NCBI RefSeq assembly: GCF_030145815.1 | Contig: NZ_JAIXHL010000019.1 | Location: 1-64,000 of the forward strand | Reading direction: 5' to 3' | Length of the DNA: 64,000 nucleotides | Source of the DNA: Sphingomonas sp. | Lineage (GTDB): Bacteria; Pseudomonadota; Alphaproteobacteria; Sphingomonadales; Sphingomonadaceae | Part shown: positions 16,258-25,464 of the stretch, one piece after another | How the letters are laid out: every line of letters begins with the position of its first letter | Numbering within the stretch: the stretch's first letter is position 1 | Notes under the pieces: generated by a model | Database searches by the model: none | Told to the model about the DNA's origin: nothing | What the model saw: only the letters and a program-made list of their open reading frames with translations | Position numbers and translations under genes: made by a program

Positions 16258-18240
16258 TCAGTCGATCACCGGCCCCTGTCGCGCCCGCCCGAACGACCAG
16301 CTGACACCGTCACCGCGCATCATCCCCGACACCGGCTTTCCGACCTGCCGCTCCAACACTGGCCGCCAAGGCACCAGCGTGAATTCACGCGACTTCTCGA
16401 TCAGCGCAAACCGCCCGCTGACCAAGTCAATCCGGCGCCGCACGATGCCCTCAATCCGCGCACCCGGCGCGGGATCGGCAAACGATAGGTCGAGCTCCTC
16501 CGACAGCTGTCCAGCAACCCGCAGGAGCTCGCGCCGCTGCAAGGTCGAGAGAAGGTCGGGACGATAGCCCGTTGCGCCTTCCGCTTGCTCGGCCAGACCC
16601 TGCGCGATCAGCCATTGCCGGCGGCGATCCTGCGCGTCGCGAACCTCGGAGCCGAATCCCGTTTCGCGCAGCGCCAAGGGTTCCGCCGCGACCAGGCTTC
16701 GATCGAGCCAGGTTGCGGCATCCGCCACTACCAGTCGGGACAATGGCTGCGAGGACAGGATCTCGACCGCCACAGGCCGGTCCCGCAGCAGCCTCGCCTC
16801 ATGCGCCGCGGCGCGCTCGAGATGGTCCTCGGCGACGATCCATTGTCCGGAGGGTTCACGAGTCACATTTCCGCTTAGCCGCCGTATCGCCTCGAGCCGG
16901 CGGATATGCGTTTCGGCGAACGCCTGGGTCGCGCTCGGATCGTGGCGGAGATGCGCGTCGATATCGTAGCGTCCGGCATTGGCCGCAGCGACGGCGGCAA
17001 CGGTGCGGTCGACCGCACGCGCATCCGCGCGCTGCGGGTCGATCCGAACCACCGCGCCCTCGGGCACGATATCGAGGCCCGCGCCCTTGCCGATCGCCAC
17101 GTAATGGCTGCGCCCGTCAATCCCATCGACGATCAGATAGTGATGATCGGCATGCTCGTCGGCGAGGCCTCGGCCAATGAGACGACCCACCAGCGGACGC
17201 GCGTGTGGCGCTGACGGATCATAGATCGCCTGGTCAGCGCTTGCTCGGTCCATTCCGCGGCGCGTGAACTCGCGCTGCATCGTGCGAACGATGTCGCCGC
17301 GCTCGGCCAGGCGCCGAAGCGTGTCGTCCAGTCCGGGCGCGAGACGCCAGCTCGTCCCACCAACCGGCTCAGCCAGGCCAAGCCGCCTCAGCTTGGCGAG
17401 CCGCCCGGCGCGGAGCGCCTGATCGAACGCGTCGCCCCGGGCGGTCGACACGACCCCGGCCTGCGCATCGCGCAGCAACGACCGGTCGAGCGAGGTTAGC
17501 CGTTCCTGCTCGACCTCGGCGCGCAGGCTGGCTTCGATTTCACGCGCCGAGCGCGGCCCGAGATCGAGATCAACCAGCTCGCACGCCCGCTCGCGCATGC
17601 CGCTTGTCAGATAGTCCCGCGCGATGATGAGATCGGCGCCGAACTGGTCCCTGCCGCGCACGACGATATGGGTGTGCGGGTGGCCGGTGTTGAAATGGTC
17701 GATAGCAACCCAGTCGAGCTTGGTCCCGAGATCTTCCTCGACCCGCGCCATCAGCCGCCGGGTCAGAGGCTTGAGATCCTCATATTGCGCGCCATCCTCA
17801 GCCGAAACGATGAAGCGGAACTGGTGGCGGTCGCCAGCCCAGCGCTCCCGGAATCCCTTACCATCGACTACATCATCGTCAGGCCCGTAGAGCCGCCCCG
17901 GCTGACCATCGCGCGTGGTGCCGTCGCGCTGGAGATAGCGCAGGTGCGCGACCGCGGCTCCAGACCCCTTGCCGGCGAGCTTGACGATGCTCGCCTTGAT
18001 GATGACGCGACGCGCGCCATAGGCGCTGCGACTGCCGCGACCGGCAAGCACGCGACCGATCCCGGCGCCACGGCCGATCCTGGCACCCGAGAAGCCGGCG
18101 CGCTTGACGCCGAAGCCCGCAGCGCCGCCCCGCGCGAGATTGGCGGCTGCGAGCACGCGACCAAGATATTTCCGGACCCGCTTGCCGCCGGTGCTGCGCA
18201 TCCGGCCAAGCCGCGGTTCGAACTCGTTTTCGTCGGCCAT
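16258..18240 (-). CDS. relaxase, VirD2/TraI-like with DUF3363-type C-terminus
   Basis: This is the nickase that cleaves oriT and pilots the strand into the recipient. The 660-residue product from the ATG at 18240 (MADENEFEPRLGRMRS) has a basic N-terminal lead, the RRVIIKASIVKL strand, motif I around AHLRYLQRDGTTR (candidate catalytic Tyr102) and the histidine triad DHFNTGHPHTHIVVRG (H182, H187, H189, H191). The rest matches the long C-terminal region usually annotated as DUF3363. An ATG 9 nt upstream is less likely because GGCGGA is too close to it. A candidate oriT lies just behind the start. Confidence 0.92.
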   Translation of the reverse strand: MADENEFEPRLGRMRSTGGKRVRKYLGRVLAAANLARGGAAGFGVKRAGFSGARIGRGAGIGRVLAGRGSRSAYGARRVIIKASIVKLAGKGSGAAVAHLRYLQRDGTTRDGQPGRLYGPDDDVVDGKGFRERWAGDRHQFRFIVSAEDGAQYEDLKPLTRRLMARVEEDLGTKLDWVAIDHFNTGHPHTHIVVRGRDQFGADLIIARDYLTSGMRERACELVDLDLGPRSAREIEASLRAEVEQERLTSLDRSLLRDAQAGVVSTARGDAFDQALRAGRLAKLRRLGLAEPVGGTSWRLAPGLDDTLRRLAERGDIVRTMQREFTRRGMDRASADQAIYDPSAPHARPLVGRLIGRGLADEHADHHYLIVDGIDGRSHYVAIGKGAGLDIVPEGAVVRIDPQRADARAVDRTVAAVAAANAGRYDIDAHLRHDPSATQAFAETHIRRLEAIRRLSGNVTREPSGQWIVAEDHLERAAAHEARLLRDRPVAVEILSSQPLSRLVVADAATWLDRSLVAAEPLALRETGFGSEVRDAQDRRRQWLIAQGLAEQAEGATGYRPDLLSTLQRRELLRVAGQLSEELDLSFADPAPGARIEGIVRRRIDLVSGRFALIEKSREFTLVPWRPVLERQVGKPVSGMMRGDGVSWSFGRARQGPVID

Positions 18241-18359
18241 GAGAGGCATTCCGCCATAGGTATCGAGACAGCATGGCCCGCCTCTGCGCGCATGAAAACC
18301 GGTGCCATCGAACGCCGCGGAAATCCGTCGATTCCGGCCAGAACGGCACTGGCGCGCGT

Positions 18360-18445
18360 CGGGCAGTGCCACAGAAATCCCTGAAAAACGATGTGCAGAC
18401 AATCACTTGCGGCACCACCGGTGCCACAGCTTTATCTTGCCTTAC
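18360..18445. other. candidate origin of transfer (oriT)
   Basis: The stretch lies 120-200 nt upstream of the relaxase start in a gene-free gap. It contains the inverted repeat GGCACC-ACC-GGTGCC (18411-18425), two direct copies of GTGCCACAG (18366-18374 and 18421-18429) and, just after them, TTTATCTTGCCTTA, which resembles the IncP-type nick core (TATCCTG followed by C). Iterons, a hairpin and a nick-like core beside the relaxase are typical of oriT. The exact nick site is inferred only. Confidence 0.4.
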
Positions 18446-18570
18446 GCGGCCCTTCAGCTCGGGCCGTCCATCGGTGTCCTGGTGGCTCGCTATCCACCCT
18501 CGCCGAGGACAAAAGAAGCCGGGATGCGATGCCTGTCCGACACCGCATCCCGGCCGCATCTTCGCTTCGA

Positions 18571-18930
18571 TCAATGCAGTGTCTCGAACGCCTTTCGCGC
18601 TGCCCGCGCGCCTGAGAAGCTGCGCCGCGCGATCATCCCATGCGGGTTTCCATCGCCATCGATGATGCAGATCGCAGCGAACCAGTGGCCATCCAGAGCC
18701 CCGATCACGGCAACCCGGTCGAACTCGAACCCCTCCTCCTCAAGCGCTTCATAGGCACCCAGCCAGCGCTCTTCGACCCGTGCATCCCAGATGAAATCGC
18801 ACTCCTCCGCCGCGATAAACCGTGCCGCCAGCGCTTCCGCGGCGCCGCGCCCGAATTCCAGTTCGAGCCCTGCCACGAGCGTCGCCATCACGCGATGCGA
18901 ACACTGCGAAATCGGTTGAAACATGGTCAT
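18571..18930 (-). CDS. small protein of unknown function upstream of the relaxase
   Basis: A 119-residue soluble, acidic protein starting MTMFQPISQCSHRVMATLV at 18930, with AGGAGG 5 nt upstream, which fixes the start. It contains AAEECDFIWDARVEERWLGAYE and ends with a segment (RVAVIGALDGHWFAAICIID) that looks like a small beta fold. No catalytic motif is visible. It precedes the relaxase on the same strand across the candidate oriT, so an accessory role in transfer is possible but unproven. Confidence 0.75.
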   Translation of the reverse strand: MTMFQPISQCSHRVMATLVAGLELEFGRGAAEALAARFIAAEECDFIWDARVEERWLGAYEALEEEGFEFDRVAVIGALDGHWFAAICIIDGDGNPHGMIARRSFSGARAARKAFETLH

Positions 18931-19370
18931 GAGAACCTCCTGTCGCTTGACGTCTTCCGCTTCGAAGACAGCCTCTCGACGGCGGTTGCCGGCGTGCCTG
19001 TCAGGGCTGCCGGAGCGTAGCGCAGGCACCGCGCAGCGGCGGCGGAGGAACCGATTTTGTTGCGCGGCTACGAACAAACGCGCGTGCGCAGCACGCTCAT
19101 TGTCGCAGCAAAATTGGAGGGGCCGCCGGCCTTGCACAGGCGCGCTGGCAGCCGCCATGCTGGGACGATCCGAGACGAGCCTCCTTATCCACAAGCTTGG
19201 CGCTCGATCGTCTTGCCCGCCCCGCAGACCCGATTATGATGTGAAGCCGGTTCCTCTCACCTGACCTGTCGCCGGGTCCAAGCAGAGCAGAGCGACAAGC
19301 GTTCGACAGCCGGACCCTCGGGCCGTCTTGTAATCGGCGATAAGCGGCCTTCACATGAGGACGGTTCGTC
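18931..19370. other. divergent intergenic region without recognised gene
   Basis: About 440 bases separate two divergently read unknown genes. No open frame here has a plausible ribosome binding site together with protein-like composition. It should contain the promoters for both neighbours; no specific operator is evident. Confidence 0.5.
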
Positions 19371-20042
19371 ATGCCTTTATTCATCCTGACTCAAGCCAAT
19401 ATCGACGCTGCCAAGGCGGCGCTGCGCATGTCCCTGCCTGAAATTCGTTCGGGACATCTCACCGAAGCGCTGGCATTCAGCCTCGGCTTCGGCACCAACG
19501 CTGCGCTACGCGCGGCCATCGCCGCCGAGACCTGCAAGCCGCCCGCGCTCGCCGACGCCGACGCCGGGCTGTTCGCCGGGCGGCTCGAGACACTCGGCTA
19601 TCCCAACATCGCGGTCGGCGCTTTCCCGGCCGCGATGCGCGAGGATGTCCTCGACGAGACACCCTATACCTGGTTCAGAAAAGGCGATCGCGCCGCGAAC
19701 GATCGTCACTATTATGTCTGTCAGGCACACAACCGGCCAATGATGATGGTCAAGATGGCGCGGCAATATGCCGAGCTCGCATGGGACTGCATCACGATCG
19801 ATTCCGATTGCGACGATCATGTCAGCCGGCCGAAAAGCACCGAGCTGGTCCGTGTCATGTTTCGTCTGTTTCAGGAACGCGCCCGCGGCGCGCCCGGCAA
19901 GCCTCTATTCTATGCCAGCGCGTTCACCGGCTCGATCAAGAAGCTGCTGCCGGACACCGCGCGCCAGCTTGCCGAAGACTATTTCAAGTTGCTCTATCTG
20001 CCGCTGCGCGACCTGCCGCCGCCTCGGCGCCGCGCGGCCTGA
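19371..20042 (+). CDS. conserved-looking hypothetical protein of the mobile element
   Basis: The 223-residue product begins MPLFILTQANIDAAKAALR and has an N-terminal helical module with LTEALAFSLGFGTNAALRAAI, a pattern seen at the start of several element-encoded proteins. The middle holds TWFRKGDRAANDRHYYVCQ and a basic C-terminus. No signal peptide, membrane helix or catalytic motif is visible. It is one of the few plus-strand genes in the conjugation region and converges on the broken lytic transglycosylase, with a strong hairpin between their stops. Confidence 0.75.
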   Translation: MPLFILTQANIDAAKAALRMSLPEIRSGHLTEALAFSLGFGTNAALRAAIAAETCKPPALADADAGLFAGRLETLGYPNIAVGAFPAAMREDVLDETPYTWFRKGDRAANDRHYYVCQAHNRPMMMVKMARQYAELAWDCITIDSDCDDHVSRPKSTELVRVMFRLFQERARGAPGKPLFYASAFTGSIKKLLPDTARQLAEDYFKLLYLPLRDLPPPRRRAA

Positions 20043-20076
20043 TCCTGCTCAAGAAGTAATCTCATCGCCATCGACC

Positions 20077-20109
20077 TCGACGACCCGTTCCAGCAGAGCG
20101 GGTCGTCGA
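20077..20109. terminator. 11-bp perfect hairpin between convergent genes
   Basis: Arms TCGACGACCCG (20077-20087) and CGGGTCGTCGA (20099-20109) enclose an 11-nt loop. It lies between the stop of the plus-strand gene ending at 20042 and the minus-strand transglycosylase ending at 20144, where a bidirectional terminator is expected. No U-tract follows on either strand. Confidence 0.5.
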
Positions 20110-20143
20110 GCGGAGCTGGGCGCGACGGTGACAGCAGGACGGA

Positions 20144-20779
20144 TCAGGGGACCACGCGGTCCCGACGCAGAGTTACGAACAGCTCCCCGGCTGGCGCCGG
20201 AGCAGCCGCTGCTGGATCCGCCCTGACGTTCAGCACGACAAAGAGGGTGGGCTTGCGCGGTTCGATGGTCGCCGCAGGCGGGCTTTGACGATCGCCGCCC
20301 ACCGTCGCCAGATAGGCGATCGTCTCGCCCGGCAGCGGCTGGCGGCCCGCCAAATAGGCAGCGTAGCGCCCGGGTCCGGCATTATAGGCGGCGAACATGC
20401 CCGGATAACCGAATCGGTCATACATGCGCCGCAAATAGGCGGTGCCGGCGAGGATATTGTCGCGCGGATCGAATGGATCGCTGCCGAGACCAAGCGCAGC
20501 CCGCATCTCGGCCCAGGTGCCCGGCATCAACTGCATCAGCCCCATCGCGCCGGCGCGGCTGACGATCGGCCGCCCCTAGAGCATCGTCCGGCCGCCGCTT
20601 TCCGCCTGCATCACCCGTTCGATCCAGGCGACTGGCAAGCCGAACCGTTGCGCCGCCTCAGTTGTAAGCGGGCGCCAATCCGCGACGGTCTGCGCCGCCG
20701 CCGGGCAGGCCAGCGCGAGCCATGCGGCCAGCGCCATCCACGCCCCTCTGCCGATCGGCCAACAGCGCCTAACCACCAT
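20144..20779 (-). pseudogene. lytic transglycosylase interrupted by an in-frame TAG
   Basis: The intact protein would be a periplasmic VirB1-like soluble lytic transglycosylase that opens peptidoglycan for the transfer channel. The first part (ATG at 20779) has a signal peptide ending CPAAAQ and the catalytic region WIERVMQAESGGRTML. A TAG stop at 20577-20579 follows directly, and the same frame continues with GRPIVSRAGAMGLMQLMPGTW, DPRDNILAGTAYLRRMYDRF and AAYNAGPGRY. One base change explains the break. Most of the SLT domain lies beyond the stop. The second half could restart at an internal ATG (20545), but without the signal peptide and catalytic Glu it would not work. Confidence 0.85.
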
Positions 20780-21362
20780 TGGAACCTCCCGACCAAGTCC
20801 ACAAGATCGTTGCCTTGCCGATCACGTCCGCGGCGTCAGTGGGTCCGAAATAGCGCCCGTCAAACGAGTCCGGCGTGTCCGACATCAGCAGCAACAGCGC
20901 GCCGTTGCGGAGGATCCGGCAGCCGGTCCACCAGGGCAGCGGCCGTCCGAGCCGGTCGCTGGCGCGCCGCGTCGCGAGCACGCTGCCATTGACGAGGATC
21001 TCGGGTCCGATCGCACAGACCAGGTCGCCCGGCACGCCGGCCACGCGCTTCACCAGCGGGACGTTCGCCGGGACATAATGCCGGCTCGCCGCCAGCGCGC
21101 GTACGGGCAGCGGGGTCCGCGCGATCACCATATCACCGCGGACGACGCCGTGGCCGGGCGCAACGCGATAGAGGCCGACCGGCGCGCTGGCGCTGGCGTT
21201 CCACAGCAATCGCGGCAGCGGCGGCGCGACGATGGTCGCGGCGAGACAGGCACATCCGAGCGCGACGAGGGTCGTGCGGCGCACCAGGATCCGGCGGCGC
21301 CATTTGGCGGCACGGAGCGCTTCGCCCCAGGCGAACAGCGGAAGATCGCGGCGCTCAATCAT
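20769..21362 (-). CDS. traF: conjugal transfer peptidase TraF (S26 family)
   Basis: TraF is the membrane-bound signal-peptidase-like enzyme that processes and cyclises TrbC pilin. The 197-residue product (ATG at 21362, MIERRDLPLF) has an N-terminal transmembrane helix (residues about 30-50), the nucleophile motif SAPVGLYRV (Ser59) and the general-base region VPLVKRVAGVPGD (Lys106). It also has the later SDTPDSFDGRYFGP strand typical of the family. It overlaps the transglycosylase start and the HTH gene stop, so the three form one transcription unit with the downstream member broken. Confidence 0.92.
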   Translation of the reverse strand: MIERRDLPLFAWGEALRAAKWRRRILVRRTTLVALGCACLAATIVAPPLPRLLWNASASAPVGLYRVAPGHGVVRGDMVIARTPLPVRALAASRHYVPANVPLVKRVAGVPGDLVCAIGPEILVNGSVLATRRASDRLGRPLPWWTGCRILRNGALLLLMSDTPDSFDGRYFGPTDAADVIGKATILWTWSGGSNGG

Positions 21363-21597
21363 GGTCGCCGCCTTTGCGCCGGGCCTTCGACCAGGCCTCG
21401 ATATCGTCGATATGGTAGTACCAGGCGCGACCATGGAGGCGGCAGACCGGCCCGCGTCCTTCCGCGCGCATACCCTTCAAGGTGCTGGGCGCGAGCCCGA
21501 GATGGAAGGCGGTCTGCTTGGTGGTGAGGAAGGGGCAGGTTTCGCGCGCCTTCTGCGCGCGGACGGCAGTGTCGTCGGGGTCGGTGGGGTCGGTCAT
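21355..21597 (-). CDS. small helix-turn-helix DNA-binding protein (AlpA/MerR-like fold)
   Basis: The 80-residue protein from the ATG at 21597 contains CPFLTTKQTAFHLGLAPSTLKGMRAEGRGP followed by YYHIDDIEAW (read in two parts). This is the winged-helix pattern of excisionase/AlpA-type regulators, in which a table-like helix-turn-helix selects operator DNA. Its stop overlaps the traF start by 8 nt. A role in regulating transfer genes is inferred from the family and position. Confidence 0.86.
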   Translation of the reverse strand: MTDPTDPDDTAVRAQKARETCPFLTTKQTAFHLGLAPSTLKGMRAEGRGPVCRLHGRAWYYHIDDIEAWSKARRKGGDHD

Positions 21598-21758
21598 GAG
21601 TCGGGATCCGCTATAGGGCGGCTGCCGGATCGCGCCGCCCGGACACCCAACTGAACCTCGAACGCCGCGCCCGGCAGGGTCGAAAACGGGCATATGCGTT
21701 TTCGACCCCCGTGCCGGTCAAGCGATCCGCGCCCGGTCGGGGCGCGGATCGGAACGGC

Positions 21759-22079
21759 TCAGTCGGCCGGGTTCCAGATGATGGCGAAGGAATCGTCATC
21801 GTCCTGGCCAGCGGCGCGGCCGAGATTGGCGTAGAGCCGGCGCGGCCCGAACTCCGGGGCGGCAAGGCTCAGCGAGACATAGTCGTTGCCGGACATCTCG
21901 CCACGACGGTTCCAGCCGGCACCGAGTTCGACCCCGCCCGCCATGACGACATAGTCGGGCTGGGTGTCCTTGGTCTTGCGGCTGTTCGGAACGATGGTGA
22001 TGCCGGTGCGGATCGAGAGGGTCCGAAGCTCGCCCTTGAAGCCGTTTCCTTCGCGGGTGACATAGCCGATGGCAGCCAT
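21759..22079 (-). CDS. DUF736 family protein
   Basis: A 106-residue protein starting MAAIGYVTREGNGFKGELRT and continuing into LSIRTGITIVPNSRK, then PDYVVMAGGVELGAGWNR and YVSLSLAAPEFGPRRLYANL. These are the signature segments of DUF736, which is nearly always found on conjugative elements and plasmids of Alpha- and Betaproteobacteria. Its biochemical role is unknown. It is single, with its own likely promoter in the gap upstream. Confidence 0.93.
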   Translation of the reverse strand: MAAIGYVTREGNGFKGELRTLSIRTGITIVPNSRKTKDTQPDYVVMAGGVELGAGWNRRGEMSGNDYVSLSLAAPEFGPRRLYANLGRAAGQDDDDSFAIIWNPAD

Positions 22080-22492
22080 TGCAGGTCTCCTTGAGATGCT
22101 CGCCCGAACCGTTCCGGGCGATGGGCGGACCTCAGGGACGGCCAGCCGGACACCCGAACCGGCAGGCCGAAGCGCCAGCGGAGGACCGGAGCCAAAGGCT
22201 TATTTGAGAGCGCAGCGACCGCGAGGAGCCCGCGCCAGCGGGCGGGGAAATAAGCCGGCGGGCGATGGTTTCGGGAGGCCGGCGGCCGTTCCAGGTCATG
22301 CGCCCAAGGAGCCGTGGACGGTGCGGGATCCTTGCAAGCAGATCTGTGCCGCCTTTGGAGATCACTCGCGAAATTGGCTTCGCGCGGCCCGGTTGCGCGA
22401 TCCGCGCGCAAACATTCTCGACGGGATTCCGCAATCAGGCACCCGCCCAGCGCTGCGCTGGCGGGCAGGAGCGCGACGGCGGCCCCAGAAAT
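22080..22492. other. gap without recognised gene upstream of DUF736
   Basis: About 410 bases. The open frames across it are Arg/Pro/Gly-rich products of high GC content without start signals. The region presumably carries the promoter and leader of the DUF736 gene. Nothing else can be supported. Confidence 0.45.
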
Positions 22493-22834
22493 TCAGCGCG
22501 TGCGCAATTCCGCGCAGACTGCGTCGAACAGATCGAAGAACCGACGTTCAAGCTCGCCCTCGCTCAACGCGAACAGGGACGCGGCCACGGGCAGGTCGAG
22601 CGCCGCTGCTGCCCGCGCCCCATCAGTGCGATAATCGAAATCGAGATCACGCGCCGTGGCAAGATCGCCAGCATTGCGCATGCTGTAGTCCGCGATCCAG
22701 AAGCAATGGATCAGGCGCTCGCGCGGCGTCAGCGCCTCACGGCCCTGTGCGCGCTTCTTCTCGATGATGTCGTGCCCCGCATCGATCAACCAGGTCTGGT
22801 TGTCGATCTTTGCCCCCGATTCCCCACTATCCAT
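22493..22834 (-). CDS. hypothetical protein between ParB and DUF736
   Basis: A 113-residue acidic helical protein starting MDSGESGAKIDNQTWLIDAG, with REALTPRERLIHCFWIADYSMRNAGDL in the middle (broken at residue 50) and ALSEGELERRFFDLFDAVCAEL near the end. The composition is clearly protein-like, and similar small genes occur at this place in related elements. No domain is recognised, and the ribosome binding site is weak. Confidence 0.7.
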   Translation of the reverse strand: MDSGESGAKIDNQTWLIDAGHDIIEKKRAQGREALTPRERLIHCFWIADYSMRNAGDLATARDLDFDYRTDGARAAAALDLPVAASLFALSEGELERRFFDLFDAVCAELRTR

Positions 22835-23005
22835 CCGCTTGTTCTAGCGGGGATGCCCTCCGCTCGCACCATCCGCAAAAATCCGCGCGCCCGCGCCGAG
22901 CCCATCAGGGCGAGGCGCGGGCGCGCGGCCGGATTTCACGGTCCGCAACCGATAGCCAGCCCGCCGGAAACGCGCGGGAGCTGTGTCCCGCGCGTCCCTT
23001 CCGGT

Positions 23006-24895
23006 TCAGGCGGCGAGCGGTTCGGGTACCGCGTCGGTATCGTTCACCGCCGCCGCGTCCCCGCGCCGGTCGGGGTCCGGGGCGAGCGCCTGCGCGCCCG
23101 GCGCGGTCGGATCGGGATCGCGATCCGGCTCCAAGCTGGCCTCCATATCGGCCTTGGCGGCGCCGACCCTGAAGCTGGCCCTGACCGTGCCGACGCCACC
23201 GCGCGCAGTATAAGCGGCGGGCGGGAACGCCATCCAGCGCGGTACCCAGTGCTCGACCTTGGTACGTCCGTCGATGCCGTCGAGATGGTCCGTCACGATC
23301 CGTATCAGGGTCTTGCCCTTCTCCTTGGCATTGGCGGCGGCGATCCGTTCACCCGCGACCTCGGCGACCATCGCGCCGAGCACTTCCTTGTCGCGGAGCA
23401 GATCGAAGAACGCGGCGTCCGGCTGCCACCAGTCGGCCATGTCGAGGCCGAGGGTCAGCCCGACCGCCTCGACCGCCGCATCGCCCGCCGCGAGCGTCTC
23501 GCCCATCGCAACGGCGATCACGTCGCCCAAGGCCGCGTCGGGCAGGTCGAGCAGGCGCAGGAAGATGCCGACCAGCCGCCGGTCGTCGGCGCTGCTGCGG
23601 GTCACCGTCTCACGTTCGGGGTCCATGCCGAGCAACGCGAGAACGGCGCGGCGGCGCTCGTCGAACAGGGTCTCGCCCCGGCACGTCTCGACGCTTTCCT
23701 GTGTGGCCTCGTCGCGGCACGCCAAGGCTTGGCGGCGCACATTCCAGAGCGACGACCCGGCGACGAGGTGCGCGACCATCAGCCGCAATGCCACGCCGGG
23801 ATGGCCGGCCAGCGCGGCGCGGACGGCGGCGAAGCGGTGCAGGTCGAGATAGGTCTGCTGCGCCGTGGTCAGTTCGGGCCGCTTGGGCTTCTCGGCCGGG
23901 GTGGCATCGGCTTTCGGTACGCGCGCCGCCTCGCGCCGCGTGACATAGCCTTCGTGGAAGGCGACCTCGCCGGTCGCGCGGACGTCGATATAGACGCGCC
24001 CGCCCTTGCGCTTGGGCCGCTTCTCATAGTCCCAGCTGGCGAAATGCTCGCTCTTGGGCACGATCGCGACCTCGCCCCAGCCCTCGGCGAGATAGGCCTC
24101 GCGGCGGGCGGAGATCGCCGCATCCTGCGCGTTCCAGAACGCCGCCGCATCGGCGAAACAGCGATCCGCGCCGAACAGGTCGGCGACGGTGACGAGGCCG
24201 CTTGCCTCGACATCGAACAGGGCAAGGCTCGCCGGAATGGTCTGCCCGCCGAGCAGCCATGCCTTGAGCTGCGCGCCGGTCGGTGCGCGCTGTTCGGGAT
24301 CGTCGAGAAGCGCCAGCCAGTCGCGCTGCTGGCGCTTGCTCGCCATGGTCAGGTGGCGGATCGTGGCGCGGTCGATCCTGTCATCGGCATAGAGCGTGCG
24401 GATGCGCGGCAGCAAATTGCCGAGCGCGAGGATGCGCCTCACCGCGAGGTCGGGCAGGCCGAAGGTCGCGGCGATGTCGTCGGGGCTGCGCCCTTCCTTC
24501 ACCAGCCGGGTGAAGGTCGCCCACTGCGTCACCTCGTCGGGGTCGAGGCGGGCGACATTCTCGATCAGCGAGAGTTCGATGGCGTCGGCATCGTCGCCGC
24601 TGTCGAGGATCGCGCAGGGCAGCATGTCGTCCTGGGCCTCGCCCTCCGCGCCCTCTGCGCGGCGTTCGGCGGCGGCGATGCCCGCCGCCGTGAAGCGCCG
24701 CGCGCCCGCGACGATCTCATAGCCGCCGTCCGGTTCCTTGGGGGGCACGCAATTGGGGCGCACCACCAGCGGGACGATGACGCCGCGCTTGCGGATGGTC
24801 GGCAGGATGTCGGCGACATCGGGCGGGCGCTTGCCGTAGCGCATATTGGTCTTGCTGACGGTGAGCTTGTCGAGCGGGATGAAATCGAGTCTCAT
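23006..24895 (-). CDS. ParB/RepB/Spo0J-family nuclease-like partition protein
   Basis: The 629-residue product starts MRLDFIPLDKLTVSKTNMRY and has the ParB N-terminal domain: VRPN and GGYEIVAGARRFTAAG (the GxRR box), then AIELSLIENVARLDPDEVTQW, followed by an HTH region around RSPDDIAATFGLPDLAVRRIL. The long C-terminal part (residues about 230-629) is specific to element-borne relatives. Such proteins accompany DUF2958 and DUF736 on conjugative elements and probably aid maintenance or regulation. No ParA partner is in the window. Confidence 0.92.
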   Translation of the reverse strand: MRLDFIPLDKLTVSKTNMRYGKRPPDVADILPTIRKRGVIVPLVVRPNCVPPKEPDGGYEIVAGARRFTAAGIAAAERRAEGAEGEAQDDMLPCAILDSGDDADAIELSLIENVARLDPDEVTQWATFTRLVKEGRSPDDIAATFGLPDLAVRRILALGNLLPRIRTLYADDRIDRATIRHLTMASKRQQRDWLALLDDPEQRAPTGAQLKAWLLGGQTIPASLALFDVEASGLVTVADLFGADRCFADAAAFWNAQDAAISARREAYLAEGWGEVAIVPKSEHFASWDYEKRPKRKGGRVYIDVRATGEVAFHEGYVTRREAARVPKADATPAEKPKRPELTTAQQTYLDLHRFAAVRAALAGHPGVALRLMVAHLVAGSSLWNVRRQALACRDEATQESVETCRGETLFDERRRAVLALLGMDPERETVTRSSADDRRLVGIFLRLLDLPDAALGDVIAVAMGETLAAGDAAVEAVGLTLGLDMADWWQPDAAFFDLLRDKEVLGAMVAEVAGERIAAANAKEKGKTLIRIVTDHLDGIDGRTKVEHWVPRWMAFPPAAYTARGGVGTVRASFRVGAAKADMEASLEPDRDPDPTAPGAQALAPDPDRRGDAAAVNDTDAVPEPLAA

Positions 24896-24981
24896 GGGTG
24901 TGCTCCTTCAAGAGCACCGGTCCCGTCGCTCCTTCCACGATGGACGGGACCGGCTGGGCTGCGGCGGGAACGCGCCGCGCG

Positions 24982-25464
24982 TCAGCCGTCCAGCGGGTTG
25001 CCGGGCGGAAGCGGATCGGGATCGGGTGCACTTGCCGCACCGTCCCCATGGGGCGATGGCCGGGCCGAACGCGCCGCCGCCTCGATGGCGCGGACCACGG
25101 CTTGCGCGGCGAGGATCGAGCCGGCACCGCGCGCGGCTTCGGCCCAGACCGACAGCGGCGCGGTGGTCGCAAAGCCGATGTCGCGTTCGATGCCAAGCCC
25201 GAAGGGCAGGCGCAGCGCGGCGATCTCGGACAGGCTGAAATAGCCGAGTTCGGGGCAGCCGAATCCGAGATCGGCGAGCCCGAACAGCGTGTCGCCATCA
25301 GCGTCGAGTTCGGTCGCGAGCCAAGTCGCTGGCCCCATGGGATTGAAGAATTTGACGACCGGCACGGGATCGTGCGCGCGCTCGTTTCCCTGTCCCGAAC
25401 GTTCGGCGTGCGCGGCGGCATTGACCTGCAAGGCCGTGCGCAAAGCGGAGGTCAGCAGCTTCAT
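24982..25464 (-). CDS. DUF2958 domain protein
   Basis: The 160-residue product from the ATG at 25464 begins MKLLTSALRTALQVNAAAH and contains PVVKFFNPMGPATWLATELD, DTLFGLADLGFGCPELGYFS and LSEIAALRLPFGLGIERD, the hallmark of DUF2958. A Pro/Asp-rich tail follows. The family is strongly linked to conjugative elements and lies upstream of the ParB-like gene, as here; function is unknown. The frame is open further upstream, but that part is not family-like. Confidence 0.92.
   Translation of the reverse strand: MKLLTSALRTALQVNAAAHAERSGQGNERAHDPVPVVKFFNPMGPATWLATELDADGDTLFGLADLGFGCPELGYFSLSEIAALRLPFGLGIERDIGFATTAPLSVWAEAARGAGSILAAQAVVRAIEAAARSARPSPHGDGAASAPDPDPLPPGNPLDG

Noticed and set aside
22265..25243. 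992-codon open frame on the plus strand
   Set aside because: It runs antisense to the well-supported ParB-like and DUF2958 genes; its Arg/Gly/Asp-rich product is the usual mirror frame of high-GC coding DNA.
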